Assembly (NCBI RefSeq): GCF_015207265.1
Contig: NZ_JADEXE010000001.1
Span: 1 to 64,000 of the forward strand
Source of the DNA: Nodosilinea sp. LEGE 07298
GTDB taxonomy: Bacteria > Cyanobacteriota > Cyanobacteriia > Phormidesmidales > Phormidesmidaceae
Direction: 5' to 3'
Length of the DNA stretch: 64,000 nucleotides
Shown piece after piece: positions 46,134 through 54,601 of the stretch. The translations under genes were made by a program, and so were the position numbers. Under the pieces are notes generated by a model, which worked only from the letters and a program-made list of their open reading frames with translations, was not told where the DNA came from and ran no database searches. Every line of letters begins with the position of its first letter. Within the stretch, counting starts at the first letter, position 1.

Positions 46134-47138
46134 ATGAAACTCTCCCGTCAAAATCTTCACGAGCGCACCGACCAGGTCTATGATGCCATTGTCGTAGGTG
46201 GCGGCATGGGGGGGTTGTCGGCGGCTATTTACCTGGCCCGCTACGGGCTCAAGTGTCTGGTGATTGAAAAGGGGAAGGGGCGATCGCTGTGGATGCAGGA
46301 GGTGCGCAACGTCGTTGGCTTTGACCCCGAAACCCCTGGGCGTGACATTCTTATCCACGGTGCCAGGCAGGCGGTAGATTGGGGGGCCGACTACCTGCGC
46401 GGCTTCGTTGAAGATGTCGTCGATGAAGGCGACCAGCTAGCCGTACAGGTGAAAGTAGGTAAAACCAACAGCGTTTACCCCGTGTTTCGTGCCAAGTACT
46501 TAATTGCGGCCTCGGGCGTCATTGACGTGCTGCCCCAGCTCGACAATATGCAGAACGTCTACGACTACGCAGGCTACACCCTGCACGTCTGCATGATCTG
46601 CGATGGCTTCGACATGTGGGACCAAAAAGCCGTTCTGATTGCTGGTAAAGAGTCGCAGATTAACGCCGCCTTCGTGCTCGACTGGTTTACCCCCTACATT
46701 ACAGTGCTCACCCACGGTCTCTGCACCGTCGGCGACGAAATGCGGGCCAAGCTAGCCGACTACGGCTACCCTCTCTACGAAGCCCCGATCGCCAAGTTCC
46801 TTGGCGAAAACCACAAAATGAGCGGTGTAGAGCTAACCGATGGCACCGTCGTCGAAGCCACCACCGGCCTGATCAACATGGGTTCGATCTACCACAACCA
46901 CTACCTCAAGGGCATCCCCAGCCTGGAGTGGGAGGGCGAGAACCTGGTCACCAACAACATGTGCCAAACCGCCCACGATCGCATCTTTGCGATCGGCGAT
47001 CTGAAGCAGGGCGTTAACCAGGTGTCGGTAGCTGTGGCCGATGGCACGCTGGCCGCCACCCAGATCTGGCGCACTATTCGCCGCGCCAGCCCCCCGCGCA
47101 AGTGGGAAGCGAATCTGGCCAAGGAGCTAGTTTCCTAG
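46134..47138 (+). CDS. Thioredoxin-reductase-like FAD/NAD(P) oxidoreductase
   Basis: A 334-residue two-domain flavoprotein. The FAD loop AIVVGGGMGGLSAAIYLARY is near residue 18, the NAD(P) loop region AVLIAGKESQINAAF near 166 and the second FAD motif RIFAIGDLKQGVNQVSVAVA near 283. A CMICDG replaces the CATCDG redox site of true thioredoxin reductases, so a C-x-x-C disulfide is retained. It resembles the deeply branching, thioredoxin-reductase-like group of cyanobacteria. The electron acceptor is unknown; the neighbouring peroxiredoxin makes a role in thiol redox plausible. Confidence 0.82.
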   Translation: MKLSRQNLHERTDQVYDAIVVGGGMGGLSAAIYLARYGLKCLVIEKGKGRSLWMQEVRNVVGFDPETPGRDILIHGARQAVDWGADYLRGFVEDVVDEGDQLAVQVKVGKTNSVYPVFRAKYLIAASGVIDVLPQLDNMQNVYDYAGYTLHVCMICDGFDMWDQKAVLIAGKESQINAAFVLDWFTPYITVLTHGLCTVGDEMRAKLADYGYPLYEAPIAKFLGENHKMSGVELTDGTVVEATTGLINMGSIYHNHYLKGIPSLEWEGENLVTNNMCQTAHDRIFAIGDLKQGVNQVSVAVADGTLAATQIWRTIRRASPPRKWEANLAKELVS

Positions 47139-47230
47139 GGCGGTTTTATGCAGACCGTTTAGCCCTCCGCCCCACCCCTTTCCCCCAGGAGAGGGGTTCT
47201 GAGTATGACTGTAGCAATAGGCCACAACTG

Positions 47231-47473
47231 ATGAAGGCAGTTCAGGGCTATTTAGCCGCTTTGGTGATGCCGTCGCTGGCGCGTAGGGCCGTGCGGGTAG
47301 CCCTGTTTGTGGGGACAGTGCTGTTTTTAATTAATCACGGCGCGGCGGTGCGATCGGGCACCATGACGCAGGTGCGATGGATCTCAGCGGGGCTGACCTA
47401 TCTAGTGCCCTACGCCGTCAGCATTCATGGACAATACCTGGGACAAAGCAGCAGTAGAGGGGCGAAACCTTAG
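47231..47473 (+). CDS. nrtS: NrtS-type nitrate/nitrite transporter
   Basis: An 80-residue membrane protein. Two hydrophobic helices are seen (ALFVGTVLFLINHGAAV and SAGLTYLVPYAVSIHGQY), and the LFLINHG, MTQVRWISAGLTYLVPY and HGQYLGQ motifs are those of NrtS, a small transporter family described from cyanobacteria. A longer frame opens at 47102, but its first 43 residues are unlike the family; the ATG at 47231 begins it precisely. No other nitrate genes are nearby. Confidence 0.85.
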   Translation: MKAVQGYLAALVMPSLARRAVRVALFVGTVLFLINHGAAVRSGTMTQVRWISAGLTYLVPYAVSIHGQYLGQSSSRGAKP

Positions 47474-47551
47474 AGAGAGAACGGCGTAATACTGAGCCAA
47501 TACCCCTTTTTTGCAGCTCTGGCAGGTCAAAAAACGGTGTCAAATTTTAGT

Positions 47552-47597
47552 CACAGCTTGTTTTGCTGCATCAGCCCGATTAGCTTGTGCTTACAAC
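47552..47597 (-). repeat. Duplicated 3' end of the SWIM gene (46 bp)
   Basis: Matches 14990-15035 at 41 of 46 positions. In the corresponding minus-strand frame it reads KHKLIGLMQQNKL and a stop, against KRKLIGLTQQNKL and a stop at the SWIM pseudogene. No more of the gene is found on either side of it, so it is an isolated tail fragment or a dispersed repeat. Confidence 0.75.
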
Positions 47598-47687
47598 GAC
47601 GCGATCGCTCCATGTCAGCCTTTACAACCAGCAATCCCTTACTTACCGTAATGGATAGCCCTCTGCTCTTTTGTGAACTCACACCCT

Positions 47688-48869
47688 ATGCAATATCGAC
47701 GCTTTGGTCGCACCGAGCTTCAGATGCCCGTGTTCTCCTGCGGCGGCATGCGGTATCAGCACTCGTGGAAAGACGTGCCGCTAGCGGATATTCCGCAGAA
47801 AAATCAGGAGAATTTGGAGGCCACGATTCGCCGCGCGTTAGACGTGGGCATCAACCACATCGAGACAGCGCGGGGCTACGGTACATCGGAGGTGCAACTG
47901 GGGCAAATTTTGCCGGGGCTAGATCGCAGCCGCCTGATCGTGCAAACCAAGGTTTCTCCCACTGCCGACCCCGCCGAGTTTCGCCAGCACCTCACCCAAT
48001 CCCTAGACAATCTCAACCTTGAAACGGTAGACCTGCTGGGTATCCACGGCATTAACACCGCCGAACTGCTGGACTGGACCCTGCGCCCCGGCGGCTGTAT
48101 GGAGGTGGCGCGGGAGTTTCAGCGCCAGGGGCGGGTGCGGTTTATTGGCTTTTCGACCCACGCGCCCACGGCGATCATTCAGCGGGCGATCGCGTCAGAT
48201 CAGTTCGACTACGTCAACCTGCACTGGTATTACATCAACCAAGACAACTGGCCTGCGATCAACATTGCCCAGCGCCACGACCTGGGTATGTTTATCATTA
48301 GCCCGTCGGATAAGGGGGGCCACCTATACAATCCCCCCGCTAAGCTGGTGGATCTGTGCGACCCGCTCAGCCCGCTGGTGTTTAATGACCTGTTTTGCCT
48401 CAGCCATCCCCAGGTGCACACCCTCAGCATTGGGGCAGCGCGACCCAGCGATTTTGACGAACATCTGAAGACATTGCCCCTGCTGGAAGAGGCTGAGCTG
48501 CACCTGCAGCCGGTGCGCGATCGCCTGCACCGCCACGCTCAGGCTGTACTGGGCGAAGACTGGTTGCGCACCTGGGCGATCGGCCTGCCCAGCCCCGACG
48601 ATACCCCCGGCAATATCAACATCCCCGCCATTCTGTGGTTGCGAAATCTGCTCATCGCCTTCGATATGGAAGACTACTGCAAAGCTCGCTACAACATGCT
48701 GGGTAACGCTGGCCATTGGTTCCCCGGCGAAAAGGCCGAAAACTTGGACCAGGTGGATCTCTCTGATTGCCTGCGCCGCAGCCCCCACGCCGACAAAATT
48801 TCGCATCTGCTGGCTGAGGCTCACGAGGCGTTGGCTGGTCAGGCAATGGCGCGGTTGTCGAATGCCTAG
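47688..48869 (+). CDS. Aldo/keto reductase
   Basis: A 393-residue NADPH-dependent aldo/keto reductase with a TIM barrel. The opening MQYRRFGRTELQMPVFSCGG, the HIETARGYGTSEVQLG segment near residue 66, VQTKVSP near 95 and DLLGIHGIN near 124 follow the family. The usual catalytic tyrosine lies in the ARGYGTSE segment and the family His in GIHGIN. The C-terminal 100 residues are an extension seen in the group with C-terminal iron-sulfur-like domains, but here the cysteines for a 4Fe-4S site are mostly absent. The frame extends to a GTG at 47673; the ATG at 47688 is preferred. Confidence 0.9.
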   Translation: MQYRRFGRTELQMPVFSCGGMRYQHSWKDVPLADIPQKNQENLEATIRRALDVGINHIETARGYGTSEVQLGQILPGLDRSRLIVQTKVSPTADPAEFRQHLTQSLDNLNLETVDLLGIHGINTAELLDWTLRPGGCMEVAREFQRQGRVRFIGFSTHAPTAIIQRAIASDQFDYVNLHWYYINQDNWPAINIAQRHDLGMFIISPSDKGGHLYNPPAKLVDLCDPLSPLVFNDLFCLSHPQVHTLSIGAARPSDFDEHLKTLPLLEEAELHLQPVRDRLHRHAQAVLGEDWLRTWAIGLPSPDDTPGNINIPAILWLRNLLIAFDMEDYCKARYNMLGNAGHWFPGEKAENLDQVDLSDCLRRSPHADKISHLLAEAHEALAGQAMARLSNA

Positions 48870-49054
48870 TTGAGTGGCAGTGCCCTAGTTGAGTGGTGGG
48901 CGGTGCCCACCCTACGTGCCTCGCGCCCATATCCAGGCGATCCCAGGGGTTCATCATAAATTGATGGGTAATTCCTTCAATTCCTGAAGTTTTGTGAGAA
49001 GTGATTTTAAGACTTTGTTACGATGGTCACAAACGCACAGGAGAACCATCCACC

Positions 49055-49765
49055 ATGCCGCATACTTCTTCCAACAAAGATTCTGTCGTAATCTCCCCGT
49101 CAATTTTGTCGGCAGACTTTAGCCGCCTGGGCGAAGAAATCAAAGCTGTTGACAAGGCCGGTGCTGACTGGATTCACGTAGATGTGATGGATGGTCGCTT
49201 TGTGCCCAACATTACGATTGGCCCCCTGATTGTCGATGCCATTCGCCCCGTCACCCAAAAGCCCCTCGACGTGCACCTGATGATTGTCGAGCCTGAGAAG
49301 TACGTGGCCGATTTTGCCAAAGCTGGCGCTGACATTATCACTGTGCACTGCGAGCACAACGCTTCGCCCCACCTGCACCGCACCCTAGGTCAGATCAAAG
49401 AGCTGGGCAAAGAGGCGGGCGTTGTGCTCAACCCCGGCACCCCGCTATCGCTAATCGAGAACGTACTCGACCTCTGCGACCTGGTGCTGATCATGAGCGT
49501 CAACCCCGGCTTTGGCGGTCAAAGCTTTATTCCCACTATGGTGGACAAGATTCGTACCCTGCGGAATATGTGCGATGAGCGCGGTTTGAATCCCTGGATT
49601 GAGGTAGACGGTGGCCTCAAGGTGAACAACACCTGGCAGGTGCTAGAGGCTGGGGCCAACGCGATCGTGGCGGGTTCGGCCGTGTTTAATGCGCCGGACT
49701 ATGCGGCTGCGATCGAAGGCATTCGCACCAGCAAGCGCCCCGCGCCCGAGCTGGCTGCCGTTTAG
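49055..49765 (+). CDS. rpe: Ribulose-phosphate 3-epimerase
   Basis: A 236-residue TIM-barrel enzyme interconverting ribulose 5-phosphate and xylulose 5-phosphate in the Calvin cycle and pentose phosphate pathway. Hallmarks are [20 protein letters not shown] at the start, [49 protein letters not shown] and [12 protein letters not shown]. The ATG at 49055 has AGGAGA upstream; the open frame begins earlier, at 49001. A strong terminator follows. Confidence 0.97.
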   Translation: MPHTSSNKDSVVISPSILSADFSRLGEEIKAVDKAGADWIHVDVMDGRFVPNITIGPLIVDAIRPVTQKPLDVHLMIVEPEKYVADFAKAGADIITVHCEHNASPHLHRTLGQIKELGKEAGVVLNPGTPLSLIENVLDLCDLVLIMSVNPGFGGQSFIPTMVDKIRTLRNMCDERGLNPWIEVDGGLKVNNTWQVLEAGANAIVAGSAVFNAPDYAAAIEGIRTSKRPAPELAAV

Positions 49766-49789
49766 CATCTGTAGGCGAACAGGCTGAAT

Positions 49790-49836
49790 AAAAAGGGGGG
49801 AGGTGACTTTTCAAAAAGTCACCTCCCCCCTTTTTG
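49790..49836 (+). terminator. Strong rpe terminator
   Basis: AAAAAGGGGGGAGGTGACTT and its complement around a short loop form a near-perfect stem of about 20 pairs ending in TTTTT. The symmetrical A and T tracts make it work in both directions. Confidence 0.93.
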
Positions 49837-49873
49837 TTTTGAGCACGGCTTGTATTCTTGAGCCAGCATTCTC

Positions 49874-49913
49874 TTCGACTCCGCTCAGCTAGCGTTCTCT
49901 GAGCGGAGTCGAA
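49874..49913. repeat. Palindromic repeat, TTCGACTCCGCTCAG family
   Basis: TTCGACTCCGCTCAG (49874-49888) and CTGAGCGGAGTCGAA (49899-49913) are perfect 15-base arms with a ten-base loop. The same core occurs at 12393-12444. It lies between the convergent rpe and guaA genes. Confidence 0.8.
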
Positions 49914-49935
49914 GCCAACGTTCAGCAGCTAAGAT

Positions 49936-51549
49936 CTATTCCCACTCGATGGTGCCAGGCGGTTTGGAGGTGATGTCGTAAACCACGCGATTGACGCCAT
50001 CAACTTCGTTGACGATGCGGTTAGAGATCGTCTCTAGCAGGTCGTAGGGCACCCGCGACCAGTCAGCGGTCATGCCGTCTTCGCTGCTGACCAGGCGCAG
50101 CACAATCGGGTAGGCGTAGGTACGCTGGTCGCCCATCACGCCCACGCTGCGCACCGGCAGCAACACCGCAAAGGCCTGCCAAAAGTCGTGGTACATGCCC
50201 TGCTTGCCGATCTCATCGCGAATTACGTAGTCGGCGTTGCGCAAAATTTCTAGCCGCTCTTCGGTAATTTCGCCAATGATGCGAATGGCCAGCCCTGGGC
50301 CAGGGAAGGGGTGACGACGCACAATTTCTTCGGGCAGGCCAATGGAACGGCCTACCTTACGCACTTCGTCTTTAAACAGCTTGCGCAGGGGTTCGACCAG
50401 CTTGAACTGCAGATCTTTGGGCAGGCCGCCGACGTTGTGGTGGCTTTTGATCTTGACTGCTACCCGCTCCCCGGTTTTGGGATCGACGTTGGTATCGGCA
50501 GACTCGATCACGTCGGGGTAGAGAGTGCCCTGGGCCAGGTAGTCGAAGGGGCCAAGCCGCTTTGACTCTTCTTCAAACACGCGAATGAACTCGTGGCCGA
50601 TGCGCTTGCGCTTTTCCTCAGGGTCGGTGATGCCTTCGACCATGGCCAAAAAGCGATCGCGCGCTTTGACATGGGTCACAGGAATGTGAAACCGCTCGGC
50701 AAACAGCTTCACCAATCGCTCGGGCTCATCTTTGCGCATAAAGCCCTGGTCGATGAACATACAGGTGAGCTGGTCACCAATGGCCTTGTGCAGCAAAAAG
50801 GCCAGGGTGGAAGAGTCTACCCCGCCCGAGAGGGCCAGCAGCACCCGCTTGTCGCCCACCCGCGCTCGCACCTCGCGAATGGCATCTTCTACAAAGGCTT
50901 CGGTGGTCCAGGTGGGCTGGCATTCGCAGATGTGGTAGACAAAATTGCGAATTAGGGCGATGCCGCCTTTGGAGTGCACTACCTCGGGGTGAAATTGCAC
51001 GCCGTAGAGCTTGCGGGTATGGTCAGCAACGGCGGCGCTGGGGGTGTTGTGAGTGTGGGCCAGCACCTCAAAGCCGTCGGGCAACTGGGTAACCGAGTCG
51101 CCGTGGCTCATCCACATGGTGGTGGCCTCTTCGACATTGGTGAGCAGGTCGGTGGGGTCGTCAATAAAGAGGTCGGCTTTGCCGTACTCACCCCGCTCGG
51201 CCCGGTCGACCTGGCCACCGAGCTGCTGCACCATCAGCTGCATGCCGTAGCACACCCCCAGCACCGGAATGCCCAGTTCCCAGATGGCTGGGTCGCAGTG
51301 GGGTGCGCCGTTGTCATAAACAGAGTTGGGTCCGCCAGAGAGAATAATGCCCTTAGGGTTGAGCTGCTTGAGCTGCTCGGCGGTGGTGCGGTAGGAGAGT
51401 ACCTCTGAGTACACCTCGGTCTCACGAATGCGGCGGGCGATTAGCTCAGAGTATTGGGAGCCAAAGTCGAGAATGACCAGCATCTGGCGGTTAACCTCTG
51501 GCAGGGAGTCTTCCCCAAGCTGGGTAGTGGGTTCGGTTTGAATGGTCAC
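49936..51549 (-). CDS. guaA: GMP synthase (glutamine-hydrolysing)
   Basis: A 537-residue enzyme that aminates XMP to GMP. The N-terminal glutaminase has the nucleophile in [18 protein letters not shown] near residue 98 and the His/Glu pair in [12 protein letters not shown] near 185. The synthetase half has the PP-loop [20 protein letters not shown] near 240 and ends in the dimerisation domain with [18 protein letters not shown]. The start is a GTG at 51549 with AGGA upstream. It lies downstream of cbiD on the same strand with a 290-base gap in which I see no other feature. Confidence 0.98.
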   Translation of the reverse strand: MTIQTEPTTQLGEDSLPEVNRQMLVILDFGSQYSELIARRIRETEVYSEVLSYRTTAEQLKQLNPKGIILSGGPNSVYDNGAPHCDPAIWELGIPVLGVCYGMQLMVQQLGGQVDRAERGEYGKADLFIDDPTDLLTNVEEATTMWMSHGDSVTQLPDGFEVLAHTHNTPSAAVADHTRKLYGVQFHPEVVHSKGGIALIRNFVYHICECQPTWTTEAFVEDAIREVRARVGDKRVLLALSGGVDSSTLAFLLHKAIGDQLTCMFIDQGFMRKDEPERLVKLFAERFHIPVTHVKARDRFLAMVEGITDPEEKRKRIGHEFIRVFEEESKRLGPFDYLAQGTLYPDVIESADTNVDPKTGERVAVKIKSHHNVGGLPKDLQFKLVEPLRKLFKDEVRKVGRSIGLPEEIVRRHPFPGPGLAIRIIGEITEERLEILRNADYVIRDEIGKQGMYHDFWQAFAVLLPVRSVGVMGDQRTYAYPIVLRLVSSEDGMTADWSRVPYDLLETISNRIVNEVDGVNRVVYDITSKPPGTIEWE

Positions 51550-51836
51550 GGGTTAAAAATCCTGCAGGTGGTGGGCTGGGGGCGTTAGACGATGGAACTA
51601 AAAGTCAGCCGCTCTGGGGCTAGAAAAAACGGAAGAGGCTAAGCCATCAGAACCTAGATATTGGCCCTGATCGTCTGCTAATAGCTACCGTTCGAGACTG
51701 ATCGACGTCCAGATTAAAAGATTCTGCAACAGAACAAGAGCAGTGGATAGAGAGGAAAACCGGTTTTCCTAGGGGCGGCAAACGCGGTGGATGTTGTATG
51801 CAGCTGTTAAGGACGTTTTATAAAAAGTTATTCTTT

Positions 51837-52988
51837 CTAGTCTACCAAAACTTGATCGAACAAGTCTTTAGCTAGATGACTTTGAGCTACGATCTGCCGC
51901 TGGCGATCGAACACCATGGTCCCTACTGTTAGGGGCTGGGCCGTATGGGCATAGACGTAGGCGGCGGCCCGCTCGTCAATGCGATCGACCATGTGCTGAT
52001 AGACGCGCTGGGCTAGGGGTTCATCCTGCTGGCGCAAAATCTCTAGCCCCGCCTCAACGGTTTTGGCCCCCAGCACGCTTTGAATAACGGGCAGCTCTGC
52101 CCCTACCGCCGTACAGCAGGCCGCCAAAATCTCCTGCCGACCGTCAGCAACATGGTGGTGGGTGTGAAAAATGCCCCCCGCCAGCTTGACCAGCTTGCCG
52201 TGGTAGCCCAGCAGCAGCACCCCAGCCACCCCCAGCTGGCCCGCCTCCACCAGCATTGGCCCCAGCCAGTTGGCGGTTTTGACCCGGCGATCGCCCTCGA
52301 TCCCCAGCTTTATTGCCAGGTCTAGCCCGTTTTCACCCAGGCAAAAGACCAGGTGAGGATACTGAGCGGCCTTAGCTTGCAGAATGGCCCTCGACTGATC
52401 GAGCTGGCCAGGAGCGCTCAGCGGTGCCGAGATGCCAGAGGTGCCCAGCAGCGACAGTCCATCGACGACGCCAAAGGCGGCATTGGAAGTGCGATCGCCC
52501 AGCGCCCGGCCCTCCGGCAAAATAATCGTGACCCGCAGGGTTTTGCCCTCAGGTAGTAGGGGCGTCAGGTTGTGGGTGATCAGATCCCTGGCGTAGCGGT
52601 AGATGGCGGGTGCATTCTCGCGATCTACCTGTCGGCCAATGCCTTCGCCCCCCTCTAGCTGAATGGGTTCGGGCTGATCGTCCCCGCCCCAGGCTACCAC
52701 TGACCACAGCGGCGTGTGGCGCGTGAGGTCGAGGTTGTCGCCGGGGTCGCTGTGGGTAATGGCCAGCACCGAGCCATCGGGCAGGGGCGCGAGTTGATTG
52801 ATGGGGATTTCTGCCGACTGGGGCGGGTTGAGCAGGTCGAGGGTGACGGTAGCGGGGCGATCGCCCTCATGCACCAAGCATCTCAGGGCTGCCACGGCCC
52901 CAGCACAGGCAAATACCGGCAGCGTATAGCCAGAGCGAGGTTTTGGGAAAGCAGAATCCATCGCTACACCGCTGAAAATGAGTGACAT
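51837..52988 (-). CDS. cbiD: Cobalt-precorrin-5B C1-methyltransferase
   Basis: A protein of about 383 residues in the anaerobic cobalamin pathway. Typical segments are SGYTLPVFACAGAVAALRCL at the start, IQLEGGEGIGRQVDRENAPA near 115, RTSNAAFGVVDGLSLLGTSG near 170 and GVLLLGYHGKLVKLAGGIFH near 255. The ATG at 52988 overlaps the hydrolase stop by one base (TAATG), which suggests translational coupling; the ATG at 52961 is a second candidate and closer to the family's usual length. Confidence 0.93.
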   Translation of the reverse strand: MSLIFSGVAMDSAFPKPRSGYTLPVFACAGAVAALRCLVHEGDRPATVTLDLLNPPQSAEIPINQLAPLPDGSVLAITHSDPGDNLDLTRHTPLWSVVAWGGDDQPEPIQLEGGEGIGRQVDRENAPAIYRYARDLITHNLTPLLPEGKTLRVTIILPEGRALGDRTSNAAFGVVDGLSLLGTSGISAPLSAPGQLDQSRAILQAKAAQYPHLVFCLGENGLDLAIKLGIEGDRRVKTANWLGPMLVEAGQLGVAGVLLLGYHGKLVKLAGGIFHTHHHVADGRQEILAACCTAVGAELPVIQSVLGAKTVEAGLEILRQQDEPLAQRVYQHMVDRIDERAAAYVYAHTAQPLTVGTMVFDRQRQIVAQSHLAKDLFDQVLVD

Positions 52989-53980
52989 TAAGGGCTGGGC
53001 CAAATCGGCAGAGATTTGACCTGCTCTAGGGTGAGGTCTAGGTAAGTGGTATCTTCGGCTGATTCACCCTCCACAGAGCCTTGGCCAAAGTAGCCGCGAT
53101 CGCCGTCGTGGGCATGGGGGCCAATTGCGATCGCCTCGTATCGTCCCGCCCGCTGCGCCTGGTTGAAGGCCGATCCCAGGGTCAATTCCCAGCGCGAGGG
53201 AAAAAGCACAGTGCCCAGGTTATCAATCCAGTCGTCCTGGCCGTAGAAGTGGTAGACCTGCTCAACGGCGTCAAAGCCCGTTTGACCGTCAAACACACCG
53301 CCAAACGACAGTACTGTAATCTCGACCGGTAGCCACTGCTGTAGGTAGGGCGCTGCCCCCAGGGCCACCTGAACACCGCCGCTGGTGCCCGCCAGCACTA
53401 TTTGAAACGGCTGCTCAGACTCTAGGGGAACAGCCTCTGTGGCAGCCATACGCTCCAAGATAGTGGCCGCTGACCCCCGGTTGTAGGCCCGTCCATAGCG
53501 GTTGTCGGCAGAGAGCGCCATGCGCCACAGGTTGCGAATCTTGAGCACCAGGCGGGCGGGCGCATCTTCGCCGCCGGTTCTTTCACTGAGCCACCAAACC
53601 CAGCGAAAGAAGGGCTGCCCGCCCACATCGTCACTCACCGCCGAGTAGGGAAACACCTCGCGCACCACCACACAATTCGGCACCGCTGCTGCCATTTGAG
53701 TTAAAAAGATGTCTTCGCCTGGGGACAGATCCACGTCGGCCACGTTGCCCACTCCGGCCAAAAACACCAGATAGCACGACGGCCCTGTCCCTGTTGTGAC
53801 ATCCTGCTCAGGCAGTTCTGGGCGCTGCTGGGCCAGCCTATTGCCGTCGCGCAGCCACCACGACAGAGTGCTAATCGGCGCTATAGTGCCCCAGGCTAAA
53901 AAGAACAATCCTAAGGCGGTCAGTAGCTTACTGGTGTCGCCAAGCGATCGCGCGATTAGAGTTTGCAGGAGAGACTTCAT
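52988..53980 (-). CDS. Membrane-anchored alpha/beta hydrolase-like protein
   Basis: A 330-residue protein. A hydrophobic N-terminal anchor (LLTALGLFFLAWGTIAPIST) is followed by a soluble domain with YLVFLAGVGNVADVDLSPGE, VVVREVFPYSAVSDD and a GxSxG-like elbow IVLAGTSGGVQVALGAAPYL near 207. I know similar proteins as uncharacterised in cyanobacteria. The substrate is unknown. It precedes cbiD with a one-base overlap, though no functional link to cobalamin is evident. The ATG at 53980 is preferred over the longer frame to 54040. Confidence 0.68.
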   Translation of the reverse strand: MKSLLQTLIARSLGDTSKLLTALGLFFLAWGTIAPISTLSWWLRDGNRLAQQRPELPEQDVTTGTGPSCYLVFLAGVGNVADVDLSPGEDIFLTQMAAAVPNCVVVREVFPYSAVSDDVGGQPFFRWVWWLSERTGGEDAPARLVLKIRNLWRMALSADNRYGRAYNRGSAATILERMAATEAVPLESEQPFQIVLAGTSGGVQVALGAAPYLQQWLPVEITVLSFGGVFDGQTGFDAVEQVYHFYGQDDWIDNLGTVLFPSRWELTLGSAFNQAQRAGRYEAIAIGPHAHDGDRGYFGQGSVEGESAEDTTYLDLTLEQVKSLPIWPSP

Positions 53981-54028
53981 TGGCAGCGCCCCAGCGGTAG
54001 ACTGGGCCAGGTGAACACAACTACAACT

Positions 54029-54601
54029 ATGCAGCGGCATTCTATCAGGTGGTTAAGGCAGGTGCTGGCCGATGCCCTCACCCTCAACCAGGATTTTTAT
54101 GAGCACAGCCATAACTACCCGGCAGCGGCGCGATATGCCCGAAGCGTTGTGGTGCTGGCGGGCCTATCGCACGGGTTGGGTAGCAGCCTGATTTTGCTGC
54201 TTTATCGGCCTTCGTTTTTACAGCTAACCCTAGGTTTGCTCATCAATAGCCTGAGCGTGGTAGTCGGGTACTACCTGTGGACCTACGGCCTCTGGAAGAT
54301 CAACACCTACCTGGCCCCGCCTGTGCCACCCTACCGGGAACTGCTGGTGCCGGTAGGGTTTGCCTACACGCCCCAGATGCTCAACCTGCTGACGGTAATT
54401 CCGCTATTGGGCCGACCAATTACCCTGGCTCTGGCCGGGTGGACGCTGCTGGGGGCGATCGCCGCCGTCCGCGCCGGGCTCAACATTAGCCTGGTAAAGG
54501 CAACACTACTAGCCGGGGTGGGCTTTACCCTGGTGCAGGTCAGCGTTGGCCTGGTGCAGGAAGGCGTGCAGAACTGGGTTGCCCCTAACCTTCTCCAGTA
54601 A
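54029..54601 (+). CDS. YIP1 family-like membrane protein
   Basis: A 190-residue integral membrane protein with about five hydrophobic helices. The layout of a short soluble N-terminus followed by several helices, with GFAYTPQMLNLLTVIPLLGR in the middle, matches Yip1-family proteins of cyanobacteria. The role is unknown. The ATG at 54029 starts the family-like part; the frame opens at 53963. The end overlaps the convergent tldE gene by 17 bases. Confidence 0.72.
   Translation: MQRHSIRWLRQVLADALTLNQDFYEHSHNYPAAARYARSVVVLAGLSHGLGSSLILLLYRPSFLQLTLGLLINSLSVVVGYYLWTYGLWKINTYLAPPVPPYRELLVPVGFAYTPQMLNLLTVIPLLGRPITLALAGWTLLGAIAAVRAGLNISLVKATLLAGVGFTLVQVSVGLVQEGVQNWVAPNLLQ

Noticed and set aside
51550-51836. 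Riboswitch (cobalamin or guanine) between cbiD and guaA
   Set aside because: I could not see the conserved B12-box or purine-riboswitch core in this gap.
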